64,000 bases of DNA from the NCBI GenBank assembly GCA_035222895.1, contig JAVYIG010001612.1, positions 124,001-188,000 on the forward strand, given 5' to 3'. The notes beneath the pieces were generated by a model. It ran no database searches. It worked only from the letters and a program-made list of their open reading frames with translations, and was not told the DNA's origin. This document shows, piece after piece, positions 13,401-26,441 of this stretch; position 1 is the stretch's first letter, and every line of letters starts with the position of its first letter. Origin of the DNA: Strongylocentrotus droebachiensis. Its lineage: Eukaryota > Echinodermata > Echinoidea > Camarodonta > Strongylocentrotidae. Both the position numbers and the translations under genes were made by a program.

Positions 13401-16400
13401 ACCATTTACTTGCATTGGTCTTTCAAGGGATATATCATGGTCACAAATCTACAGAATTTTTGTTTTTCAATAAATTCGTTATTGAAGGAAAAGATAAAAT
13501 CTACAGATCATAATGGTGAGAGCAACCAGTGGCATGAACGGCCTGTCATAGTTAAATTAAGTACAATTTAAAGTGGATCTTAGTCTTTGTGAAACACTCC
13601 CCTGTATATATATAACACATCACATAGGAATGCATTAATATTTATATTGGAATTTTACTCTGGCGACCATTGGTCCACTGTAAATTCCTATTAAGGTCAC
13701 TACTGGACTGAACACCAAACAAACAGTGTAACTCTAAAGTGAACCTAACATAAACGGAATTGCAATCCTATCCTTATACTCCTTTCTATTTAATGAAATT
13801 GAAAAAGAGATAAAAACAACCTGTAGCAGGTATCATTAGTGAATATTTCAGATCTCAAATCTTAAAGTCTGTCTACACTAGTTTGGCCAGGAGCTAGCTA
13901 GGGATTGGACCTTCCTGCATGGTCACTGACATGTGGTTGTCTCATCCAATCAGTTCTCAATTAACATAAGAAATATGCGATCATGGGGGACCAACGGGTA
14001 CCGCTTAGGCATTGTTTGCTATATTATAGAGGGCACAAGTAGCTACACGCAATCTGCAAACCTAGCCTTAGATCTTTCTATTTGATGAAATAGAAAAAGG
14101 AGATGAAAACAACCTGCAGCAGATATCATTGGCGAATATTTCAGATCTCAAATGTTAAATAAATCCCGTCTGCACTAGTTTAGCCAGGAGGGATTAGACA
14201 CCTCCCTGCCTTGGTCACTGACGGGTGGTTATCTCATCCAATCAGCTCCCAATTTACATAAGAAAAAGGGGATAATCATGGAGGACCAACAGGTACCGCT
14301 GAGGCATTGGTTGCTATATAGAGGGCGCAAGTCAAAAGTTATCAGAAAGGAAAAAAATAAGATGTGATGTTGCACAAGGATCAGCATTAGGGCCAACTCT
14401 GTTTTTAATCTAAGTAGATACAAGCAGTGCAGGCTTTAAAATGTATGTTTCCATTTGTGCATGTAGGGAGCGTTTGATGCTGGTTACCTCTACGAATGCA
14501 AGTTCTACAGCGAGGAGGAGAAAACGGCACTGATCAAGGACAGCCGAGAGAATGCCATCAAGGAAGCCAAGAGGGCTATCCCCGTCCCAGGGAGCGGTGA
14601 CATCCCCATCACCTGTATCACCTTCAAGTAAGGAATACCCCCTATCCTCCTCCCCCTTTTCTCCTTTCCCCTTCCCTCTTTTCTTTCTTTATTAGACCTG
14701 GCTATAGCGACCGCCCAAGGGAAACATAAAAAAGGGGTCTTTGTAGACAGGTTCTTTTATTAGTTATTAGTACATGTGTCAATAAGAAACCGTTTTCAAG
14801 GGAAACAAAAAATGTGGTCTGTGTAGACAGGTGGTCACTAAAGCATGTTTGACTGTAGTATACTGACCCCAAGATCAACAATCCATACATAAATATAACA
14901 AACAAACAGGGAAACAAACATGCAATATTCTGACTTTCTTCCTTTAAATTCTTCCAGTTCCGAAGGTACCCACGCCCTGATGGGAATGGAAGACGGTGTC
15001 ATCCGCATCCAGTTCGTCGTCCAGGACGACGACCCCAAGAACGCCGAGAAGCGACCCTTCACCTCCTCCCAGGCCGACCTCAGCAAGCTCGGCCCTTACT
15101 GGATGCTGAACGTCCACGACAACAACTACGGGAGCATCAGCACCATCGAGACCAGCTTTGATGATAAGTGTGTCGTATCGAGCGGAGGCGATGGAAACCT
15201 CTTCATCTTTGAGATGATGAGCGATGAGAAGATCGAGGAGGCCAAGGCGGTGGCCAGGGCCAAGATTCCTTCTGCAAGGGTAAACTTATTTGATATTGAG
15301 TGACAACCTGTTGATAAATTGGCTTCGTGAAACTCTCAAACTAAAACAATGATTTATACTTATACCTTACACTGACCTTTAAAAGGAATTTTTGCGAGAA
15401 ATTTTAACATCATTGACGAAAAATCCTGTGAAATTTGTCAATAAGGAAGCATATTCTTGGTTCGTTGGAGGATTTATTGCAGGATAATTGGTGACAGACA
15501 GGGAATATTCTAGATACCGGTAGCTATTTTCTAGACAATCGGCCTCCGTCTGACATCGCTTATTTGTGTAGTCTTGGATCATACATTTAGTTCACAACTC
15601 TAAGCTGCCTGTCAAATTCATGTTAATATCAAGCAATACAAACACTTAATACTCATCACAATCAGACTTTCATATATCAAGAATTGTGTGGGATTCATGT
15701 TTAATTTGAAAGTATGCCTTTTGATCACAATCTTTTGATGCAAGAACAGTTTTGTCTCCAAAAGGAATAAGCATGATTCCATCTGCTAAAAAAAATGCAT
15801 GAGTGTGAAACTTGGGTAAAGGTTGGAGTAATAGAATGTAATGGGGGAGGGGGGGGGTAGGAGAATGTGCACTGCAAGTAGATAATCGTATAAAGAGGAT
15901 TCAATGAACGTGCTTATAATGCATTGTAAAACACTATAAACTGGAAATGTACCTTATGAGTACCACTTATACATGTAGGTATTGTCATCAGTGTTATTAT
16001 ATTTGGGGCTAACATTCCATTATGTCTTCGTTCGCCAACAGAAAGAGGACGAGCAACGGACAGTGTCTGATATTGAAAACAAGGAGCATTACAGCATTGA
16101 GCTAGAGAAGCAGAAAGCCGAACACGACAAGATGATGAAGATTGCCGAGGAGAAGAAACTAGAGGCCCGCAAGACCATCGCCAAGCTCCGCAGGCAGTTC
16201 AAGAAGCTTCTTGAGAGGAATCATGAACTGCCTTCCCATCTCCAGCTAGAGAGAAAGGTACTGTAAACGCTATTACTTTGCATGATTAATTTGTTGTGCT
16301 GAGCGACCCAAAACATATTCTAAGTTGATCTCATCTTTTAGTTGGACTTAGCATCTATGAAAATATTTTGTAAAAGTTATTTTAAAAGGCATAAAATGTT

Positions 16401-19400
16401 GATTCAAATCATTCATATTTTCTATTATCAAGAAGATTTCATATTCTTGATGTGGAATTTATAAAAAGCCTAAAATACTTGATTTTCTCTTTTGAATATA
16501 TTTTAAGGCTACAAATGGCTCTTCATAATTTTTAAGTCTGATTTAGAGTTAAGTTTGACTTAGGATCACCCCCCTGAAACACCCCCCTGGACTACTTCGT
16601 GGCTTTCCACTAGACAATTAGATCTCCATGAAACTTTTCTTTACACTCCATTATTTGAGAATATCATATTATCATTACAATTATTATAATTAATCTCTTG
16701 CAGGAATTTGAGATGGATCCAGGCATCAGGCGTGAGCTTGAGAGACAGACGGCCGAGAAGATAGATATGGTGAGGAAAGAGCTAGCTTGGGAGGCGGATA
16801 AACATCGCGTTGGGTTGGAGAAACTCAAGCAAAGGTAATTAACTTCCAATGAATGCGTATTAAAGCCCCACTGCACTACTTATAGCTACTTGCGCCCTCT
16901 ATATTTCAAACAATGCCTAAGCCGTGACCGTTGGTCCCCCATGGTCCCCTTTTCTTATGTTTATAGAGATGACTGAGTGATGGTTGTAACTGTTTATTTC
17001 ATGGTGCCTTTGCAGTTACCAGACATGATCAAAGTATATTTACAGTGTATTATTACCCCAGTCATCAGAGTTTATTTAACGATACTGCACTCGAAGTTCA
17101 TTCCCTCCACCTCTTAATTTATAAAGTACACTTTTCTGTAAAAACATATTTTTTTTATATTTCTTGATTCAATGTGCCTTCTAAAGGTTCTTTACCAGCC
17201 AACACTGCCCTCACCTAACCGATGCATGTGAAGTTTGGACCCAATTTTTATTTGAAACCAAAGTAATGAAAATTGTTGGTCACCATATTTTCCCCCTTAC
17301 TAGTACTCAACTTTCTGTAACTCACCTTGCATCTATCTATTCCATTGTTAGTACAGGAGACAGAGTTACGTCATGTAACAAGCGCAAGCGTACACATTCA
17401 AAGGTCAAATTCATGGAGTGCCACAACAGTTCCCTTCCATAGACATTGTATGTGGGAGGAAGCTATTTTGAGCTCTATCAATTGACCTTTGAAACATGCA
17501 AATGCACTTGTCGCAACTATCTCTCTAATTATGCTATGAGCCATTCCATCTCATGGTGCACATTGTGCGTGAATATATCCGATGACTGGGGTAATAATAT
17601 CTCATTAATCTGTAAAGCGCTTAGAGACGGTATTTTGTATTAAGTGCTAAATAAATTCAGATAATTATTATTATCTCCATCTTACCCGCAGGTTCAAGGA
17701 TGAACTAGAGTGCGAGCGCATCGTGGTCGTAGCAGTCAGGTCTTCCCATCAGGTGGCCACCTATCGTACGGCAGAACTCAGCAAGGACTTTCTGCTGCAG
17801 AAGGAGGAGTGGAGTAGGCGGGCTACCATGGTCTCAGAGAAAAGCCTGTCCAGGGACCCCACCAGGGAAAAGCTGTTTGCTGGTAGGATATTGGTGGTGG
17901 TAGTGGTGATGAAGATGATGTTGGTGATGTTGGTAGTGGTGTAGATGGGTTAAGGATCTGAGGCTGATGGTGGAGATGATGAAAATATAACAATAAAAAG
18001 TGACACGTTGATGATAATTTTGATGCAGATGATTGGGGGGGGGGGGATTATAATGCAGATAATTTTGATGGTGAGGTTACTAATAATGGTTGAGATGAAT
18101 AAGGATGATGATGATGGTGATGATGATGATAGTGATGGTGATGATGATGATGGTTTTGATGAATAGAATGATGATGATGGTGGTGGTGATGACTATATTG
18201 GATGTGATAATGGCATTGATTTCAAAGATAAAGTTAATGTGAAAATCACCTGCTGACAAGGGTGTCTTAAGAAAGTCCATGTGGTTTTGAAGGATTACCA
18301 ATACTGCTTAAAGCAAGACAGGCTTTTATCTCATAACCCTGGGTCAAGGCCCTTCTGCCTGGGACCCATTTCACAAAGCCTTTTTAATGACAAATGACAA
18401 AAATCAGTTACAAATCTGCTGATAACCAATCAAAAGCAAGTATTTCAGTAGCTTATAACAAAAACTGACATTTGTCACTGATGACAAGTTTTGTGAAATG
18501 GGCCCCTGGTAGTCTGACGACTCCCAAACCTTCCTTCACTACCACCCAATCCTTTCCACCTCACTTACAATGTTCTTCCATTCATCATATCCTTTATTTC
18601 AGATCAGTCAAAGCTGAGTGAAACAGAGATCGATGCTGGCAGAGTCCCAGGCACACAGACCAAGAAGGCCACCCTACTGACCGGTAGACTCGGGGAGAAG
18701 GTCAACAAAGCCCTGCAGAAAGCTGAAAAGGTCAAGCAGAAGAGGACGGCCAGAGCCAAACAGGTGAGTCCAAAATGCCCAAATTGTTCCTGGAAAAAAA
18801 AAGACCTAAAATGATCTAGATTGAAATAAACTGAATGCTTTGAACTTATTTAAAGTCAACCATCTACAGTAGATTGACCAAATTTAAATGTAATTATTTT
18901 GTGAAGAGCTCAAGAAGAGCACGGCTCCAGATAATGCCGCGTCTATCAAGGAGGCGCAAGACAAAAGGACTAAACTTGACTTTAGCTGACCTGACAAATG
19001 ACCTTAACTGAGCTCGATTGATATGACCACAAGTGCTTTAACCTTGTTGTAAACAGAACATACCATGTGTGTGTGTGTGTGTGTGACATTGAGTTTTTTA
19101 AAACGTGTATCAATCAGATATGAATATTTGCGTCTCGGGACCGACCTTTAACGTCACCATCCTAAAGACGTGACTCAGTTTCGAACCGGGGTCGCCTGAG
19201 CCAGTTTGTAGGCGTAGACAGAGAGCTGACCAAGTGACCAACTCACATCTCCCTGTATAGATCATTGTCAAATTTGAATTTGAATCCCTCCTACAAACAG
19301 TGGAATGAGCTGAACAAGAGCAAGCCCCCAGAAGACTACGAAGACCCAGCCGATGTATTCGCCATCAAGGATGCGCAAGACCACATGGGAGACTTCAAGC

Positions 19401-22400
19401 TCAAGACCGCCAAGGACTACGTCGTCCCAGAACACCTCCGCATGAATGCACTCAAGAAACGCAATCAGCTGCTCACTCTGGAAGAACTGGTAAGTTCCAA
19501 CGAAGCCTCTAACTTTCCCAAATTCTTTTTCTGTATTTATTACTCATTTTTGTTTCGTTAATGCTAGTGTCTATGTTTGAGTATGTTTGAGTACTGTATA
19601 TTAAAAGATCATGTCTTTTGCTTGGAAATGAGAGAAATTTCTTAATTTTGTGAACAGTACAAAAAAAAATGAACATGGAGATATGCTTAGTAAATTTCAG
19701 TGGCTCTTTCAAACCATGGAGTAGCTCTACCTATTAGTTGCTTTAACACGATATTTTAAGCTGGTATTGGTATAGAATAATTGGGTGGGAACCTCAAACA
19801 TTAACAAAACAAAAATATATTGGTGATGTATATTCCAAAACAAAGGCCTCCCTGAGGTTTGATTAAAAACACACATATAACACTTTCCATTTCTATTTCT
19901 CTCTCTCCCTCCCCCCCCCCCCCCTCTCTTAATTTCAATTTTTGTAATAGAAAGTTTTTTTTATAGCAATTGCTAAATACTTTCTTAACTCTTTCGCTTT
20001 ATAAACAACTTCCATTTTTTCCCTCCATTCTCTCCTTTTCACCGTCCTGGTATTTCAACATATAAGTGTATTACTACATTAAACTAAAAACTTTGTTTTG
20101 CAATTTCGATTTCATCTTTAACCTACAGTGTATGCTAAATAATTTAGTTGACTTACTATATGTATTTTAGTTTGTATATGTTTATATCTCTCTATATTTT
20201 AAATTTGTTTGTAAATTGAACATTTTCAGCCTGCGAGCTGCTTGTTTGATGTGTTTTTGCAAGAAACCAAACCAATCCAATCCAATATCCACTTTATCTC
20301 TCTATCTCTCTCCTTCTCCAGATCCACACCCACAAGATGCAGATCAACCGGCGTGTGATCCGTCTCCGGGACAAGAAGGTGTCCATGATCCAGGAGATCA
20401 AGGGGATCCTGGAGGAGCTGGAGGACATCCAGTCCAGTCTCCAGCAGGAGCAGACCAAATCCGTCCCGGAGCTTCCTGTGCTCCACCCGTTCGAGGTCCC
20501 AGAGAAGTAAGCGGTCCTACTTTCACTCTCAGTACCTTAAAGCCCCACTGCACTACTTATAGCTACTTATAGCAAACAATGCCTAATCGGTGACCATTGG
20601 TCCCCCATGGTCCCCTCTTTCTTATGTTAATTGAGAGCTGATTTGATGAGATAGCCACCTGTCAGTGACCACCCTGGGTGGTCTAATCCCTCCAAGCCAA
20701 ACTAGAACAGACAGCTTTTAAAGGGATTGAGTATGATTGTCTCAGATTCTGAAACAAAATCTTGAATTGATCTCATGCTGCAATCATAGTTATGAACCTT
20801 TAGGTCAGTCAGGAATCCCATCATGACTTTACAAGCCGATCGCCTGTTTGATTATCAAGATACCAAGGGACTGACAGCTTTTAATCCTCTACAAGGGACT
20901 TAATTTGTTATGAGGATTAATGCTTGCCAGAGGGCACTATCGCATTGACTTTGTTTTGAACCCGAGACCTCCCGGTTACGAGACCACTGCTCTACCACTG
21001 AGCCATCACGCCTCCCTGCAAATATCTTGAATCTATTTACTTTTGACTTTTTCTTCAAAATCTTTGCTCAATACACATTTCTCTTTTTACCAGCGTTTCA
21101 TGGACACCATATTCATATAACATTACACAAACTTTGGGTCCATAATATTGATTCTCCATGAAGCTTGAGTTCTTCTGAAGATAGTTGACTTATGCTTTTT
21201 ATGCAAAACTCAATTTGAGCTAACATTGTTACAGTTGATAAGGAGACAGTTTCTCACTTCTGGTATGTCACAAAAATTGCCCCAACTTTCTGGACGGACC
21301 CAATTTACAAGTATAACTCTCAGAAATAGAAAAATAGATGTTATGAAGTTTTTACAGGTTCCACAAAGGTGAGCAATGAAAGCTAAGATAGCAGTTGATG
21401 GATAATTTCTTAGTGTAGAGAGAGAGAGTGGCTTTAAATTTGAATCCTCCTTCTGATGTTACCATATCCTGGGCCCTGTTTCACTAAACTTGTTATCAAT
21501 AACAAGCTACATGTACAATAACTGTTATAAGCTACTGAAATCATGGCGTTTGATTGGCTGAGAGCATATTTGCCATAGAAAATGAGCATATGTTCTGTAT
21601 AACAAGTTTTATGAAGCAGGGCCCTGATTTTGTTGTAGTGGACGGTATTTCTCTCATCAGGTTCCATGAAGATTGGTGAGCTGAATTCATTTCTACATGA
21701 TCTATTGTTAAACACTATTTTCTCCACTTTCTATCTTCTTCTTCTTTTTCAAGGAAATTAGACTGCTCTCGAGAAACCCTCCTTGAGTTTAATCGAAAGG
21801 TTAAATTTAAGGAAATTTTTCTCAAGTGTCCATCAAAAACAGGGTATTTCTACTCACACATATGAATGTATATGTACACTGCCCCCCCCCTCCCTATACT
21901 TTAATATACAAACATATTTATCCCAATCATATCAAATCAATGCAGTATAGAGCATTTTAGTCCCTATTTACCAATGTATTATATGATACCCATAGGCATG
22001 CATGCACATGGAATTGGAGTACAGTACATGTAGCTATTTATGAATAATGAATATTATATAACATGTATGTACAATTTTACACAGACTTTGATAACCCAAG
22101 TATTCACATATTCATTTAACAACTGAATTCTTCATACCCTTACCAAGTTTTGTAATTTGTTAAGCATTTGAAAAATAGATTTGTCCTTATTTATGTCTTT
22201 TGAGAATGTGACAATGTGTGTTTTTAGCAAAGGCCCTATAATTCAACCAGTTCAGATACGAAGAACACAAAAAGCATCACAAATTTACAAGGGGTATGAA
22301 TAATTCAGATGTTAACTGAACATGTAGAGCCCATGCGCATCTTCATGACAAGTATGTATGTAGATCATGAAAATAGAACTTGTTATTGATTAGTAATGCA

Positions 22401-25400
22401 AGTAGAAGACAACATTTAGTGCTTTCACAATTGTCACCATTAATATCATAAATCTACCAATACAAAAATCCACTGACAGGTAGAAGTGTTAGCAGCACCA
22501 AGTTCTAATACCGTATACATAGAGTCAAACCTGCTTTAGTGGCCGCCTGTATAGAAAAACCGTTTTTCTGTTTCCCTTGAAAATGATTTCTCATCGAAAC
22601 ATGTACTTAAAGAACTTGTACATAAAGACCACTTGCCTATAAAGATAACTTTTCTTTACTCCCTTGGGTGGTCTTTATAGACAGGTTTCACTGTATTTAT
22701 GTGTATTCTCTAATTGCATTCACATTATGACTACATGTACATGTCAATTACACAATTTCCCTCTTTCACTGTCTCCTTATAAATATGAATGACTATTAAT
22801 CACCCATGCCCCTTTTAGATGCATGCACATGGACTGCATAGGATCAAAGCTCCTTTCTCTGATCTCATTGTTTACTTATTTATTCATTTATTTATTTTTT
22901 ATTTTTGTTATTCATTTATTTATTTATTTATGTATTTATTTATTTTTGTACTTATTTATTTATGTACTTATTTACTTTTTTTTTTTTTTTTTTTTAATAT
23001 ATTTTTTTATTGTTAATATTTGTTTAATGTCATGTACCCATTAAGTTTAATGGTATGCTGCTATATAATGTCTGAAAGGCTTGTCAGTATAAATGTTAAC
23101 ACTACAGCCTGTAGATTGTTTATCTTTTAATAGTGATAGCTTAACAATTTTTCAACTTTTTAAAAACATTTTCCTCAGTTAAGCTTACATTTAAAATTTG
23201 ATCCCAATCTTTAAGTTTGTTCATTTGTGCTTATTGATTATTATAGTTATAGCTTAGATTTTTCTCAACTTAAAAAAACAATGAAACACTTTCATTAGTA
23301 TAAAAGTACACATTGAACATATTTTGATTCCAATCTTTGGGTTTGTGCCTTCTTGGCTGGCTGGCACACAACTGTGATTCCTGTAAACCAGCAACAGGAT
23401 AATGACAAGAAATCTAGGCCTGCATGTCATAACCCTTTCACATTACCTTGGATATTTCAGGAAGTATGAGTATACCCGGGAGTCCCTGATGAAGTTCAGA
23501 GAGGAGATGAAGGCTAAGGAGCTTGCCAAGCTCACAGGGGGTGAGGGAGGAGGATTTGGAGGGGGCTTTGGAGGCATGGGAGGGGGCAACGCTGCACCCC
23601 CTGTAAGTACTAAACAGAACTTATTTTTATTCACATATTTCATCTTTCTTCTATTTATCCTGCATAATTCAGTTTTATTTATCCTGCATAATTCAGTTTT
23701 ATTTCATTTTTAAATTTTGTTATTGTAGGCATTCCTTTATTATCATTCATTTATTAAGAAAATGAAAGAAATGGCTTGTCCTTTGTCCAAAGTGAGTGAT
23801 TTGACGGAAATAATTATGGGTGGACTGTTCCCGTTTTGTAGATTGAATGTTTGCATTGACACATGTATAATACAAAATATTTACTATGTATTTGGCTCTT
23901 TTGATACCTATGTCATGGAGACTTTACATGAAGTATGGGATTTTTTTGTTTTACAAAGTCCCTGAGGCCTATCATGAGCATGTGTTATGCACTGTTGGCA
24001 CCTCAACATGTATACATATCTTTGTATACATTAAATGTTAGATTTGATAACATAATACAAATTTAAATTGTCACTTAGGCAATTCAACATCTGAAACATG
24101 TTAAAATATACATTGTATAATAATTAATATTCCGCTTATATGGCGCTTATACAATGTCACTTAGTGCTTTACAGATATACTATTACCCCGGTCATTGGAT
24201 TTAGTGCTTGCCCGCACACATTGTGTGCACAATCTCCACTCCCTGGGGAGCATTCCAGCCAGGCGTTACCTGTATCTTTTTTGTAACCTTCCAGAAAGCC
24301 GATGCAAAGGGCCCCAGCCCTGCCATGATGCGCAAGTCAGCCATGTCCTACCGCAGCGGGGCCAACCTGGTCACCCCGATTCCGTCCGACCCCACCCTCC
24401 TCTCCCCTCTGGAATACCAGCTGAAAGAGGTCCATATGATCGACATGCTCTATAGGCAGGACCAGCTCCTGGGACGCATCGAGGAACTGGTCGTCAACTT
24501 CGACGCCGAGCTTCGTCTCCTCCGACACGAGAAGTTCAACCAGGACTTGGACCTCAAGAATGCTGATCTGAGGTAATTTGTCTTGGTCATCCAGGGGGGT
24601 GTTTAACCTCATCATTGCACTGCCTTTTCATTTCAACTAAAGGAATAGCCCTGTTTTGGAAACGCCCCCCTCTCAAAAAAATGAAATGGAAGCTCTTATT
24701 ACCAATCATGTGAAAGAATATGTTTTGACTAATACGTGATGATACAAATTTTGCCGGGAAACCGTCTACTAATTGATATATATTATCGATATGGCCTGGA
24801 CAGATATCGCAAATGCACTTCAACATTGAACATTCAGGCATATATTTCTGCTTTTTTTGCGAAATTATGTTGAAGTAACGCCATCTAAACCTCTGAAGGC
24901 AATATTTAAACAATATTGAATGGATATTTTGCGCCCAAAACCCTTTAACCGCAATTTTACCGCCGGTCTTTACCTTTAAATCTATGCTTTTTTTGGTTGT
25001 GTGTCCTAGACGTGTGACTCTGTTTGAAGAACTGCAGCTGCTGAAGGAGTTTGAGAAGCGTGAGAACGTCCTGGCAGCCAAGGTCGACATCAAGATCAAG
25101 GAACGTTCAGACATGCAGGCCAAGGTACATTCAACATCAATCTAGTCATTGAATAGTCCTTTTTTTATAAGATATGGCACGCAGTAATGATAGGTCTTTG
25201 AGCGTTCAGACATGCAGGCCAAGGTACGTTCAGCCTCGATCATCCCCCAAGTCATTGAATAGTCCTTATAAGATATGGCACACGGTGATGATAAGAATAG
25301 TCTTTGAAATGTGCCACGAACATGTGGCATAAATATCTGTTTCGATATTTATGATGTTACATGACATATTTAGAATGTTAAGGCATTTGAAGAGCCATGC

Positions 25401-26371
25401 TTTTCAGGGAACATGTTTTATCTGATGTTCTTCCACACTTGAATAATAAAATATGATAACGCTCACAAATTATTTTTCACCTCTTCCCAGAACTCAACCT
25501 TCTCTAGGTCCCTAGAGTTGCGCACCTAATAGCAGTCAGGCAACATGCATGATCGATTAATCAATCAATCAATCAATCCGTCATTTACTTTTATTTACAT
25601 ACATGTACATGTATATTACCAATTAAAAACAAATTCCAAACATACTGTGCAGCACAAAGATATGTGACATGTGTACATTTTAAAGAGAACTTCATCCTTA
25701 ACTTCAGTCTTTGTGTTCCTTTCTAGGTTGTTGAATGTCAGATGAAGCTTGACGGCAAGCGCAAGGACATTGAGAAGCAGAACGAGAGAGAGAAGGCCCT
25801 CTACGCCACCTTCCAGTCGTCCCTCGGCGAGAACAACAAGTTCCAAGAGTTCCTCACCAAAGTCTTCAAGAAGAAAATCAAGAGAGCCAAGAAGAAGGCG
25901 AAGACGGAAGGAGGTATGTTCAACATGCTCCTGTTATTGTTAACCCTTTGCTTACGGGAACCTGGGGGCGTTTCACAAAACTTTTCATCAGTGACAAATG
26001 ACAGTTTTTGTTATAAGCTACTGAAATCCTTGCTTCTGATTGGTTATTAGCAGATTTGTCACTGATTTTTGTTATCTGTCATTGAAAAAAGGGTTTTGTG
26101 AAACCGGCCCCTGGTGGTCCCTGTGTTTAAGCCTATGGGACTTACAATTCAGTAGTAAACGGGTTAAGATCTTGTTTGATTGGATCTTTTTGGAGTGTAC
26201 AGTACATGTTAATGTTATAGGTTTTGAAAGAAAGGAAAGGAGAGATGACATGAAGAAGTGTTTGAATGTCGCATTTAACAAGAGGATATGGTTGCCAAGA
26301 GAAAGAGATAGAGAGATATACAGAGACAGACATGCAGAAAGAAAGAGAGATAGATAGATAGATAGATAGAT

Positions 26372-26441
<70 letters not shown>

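Noticed and set aside
20950-21017. A tRNA gene on the - strand
   Set aside because: A and B boxes are present, but the acceptor stem does not pair and the sequence continues into a SINE body. The same holds for 27140-27212 and 19180-19258.
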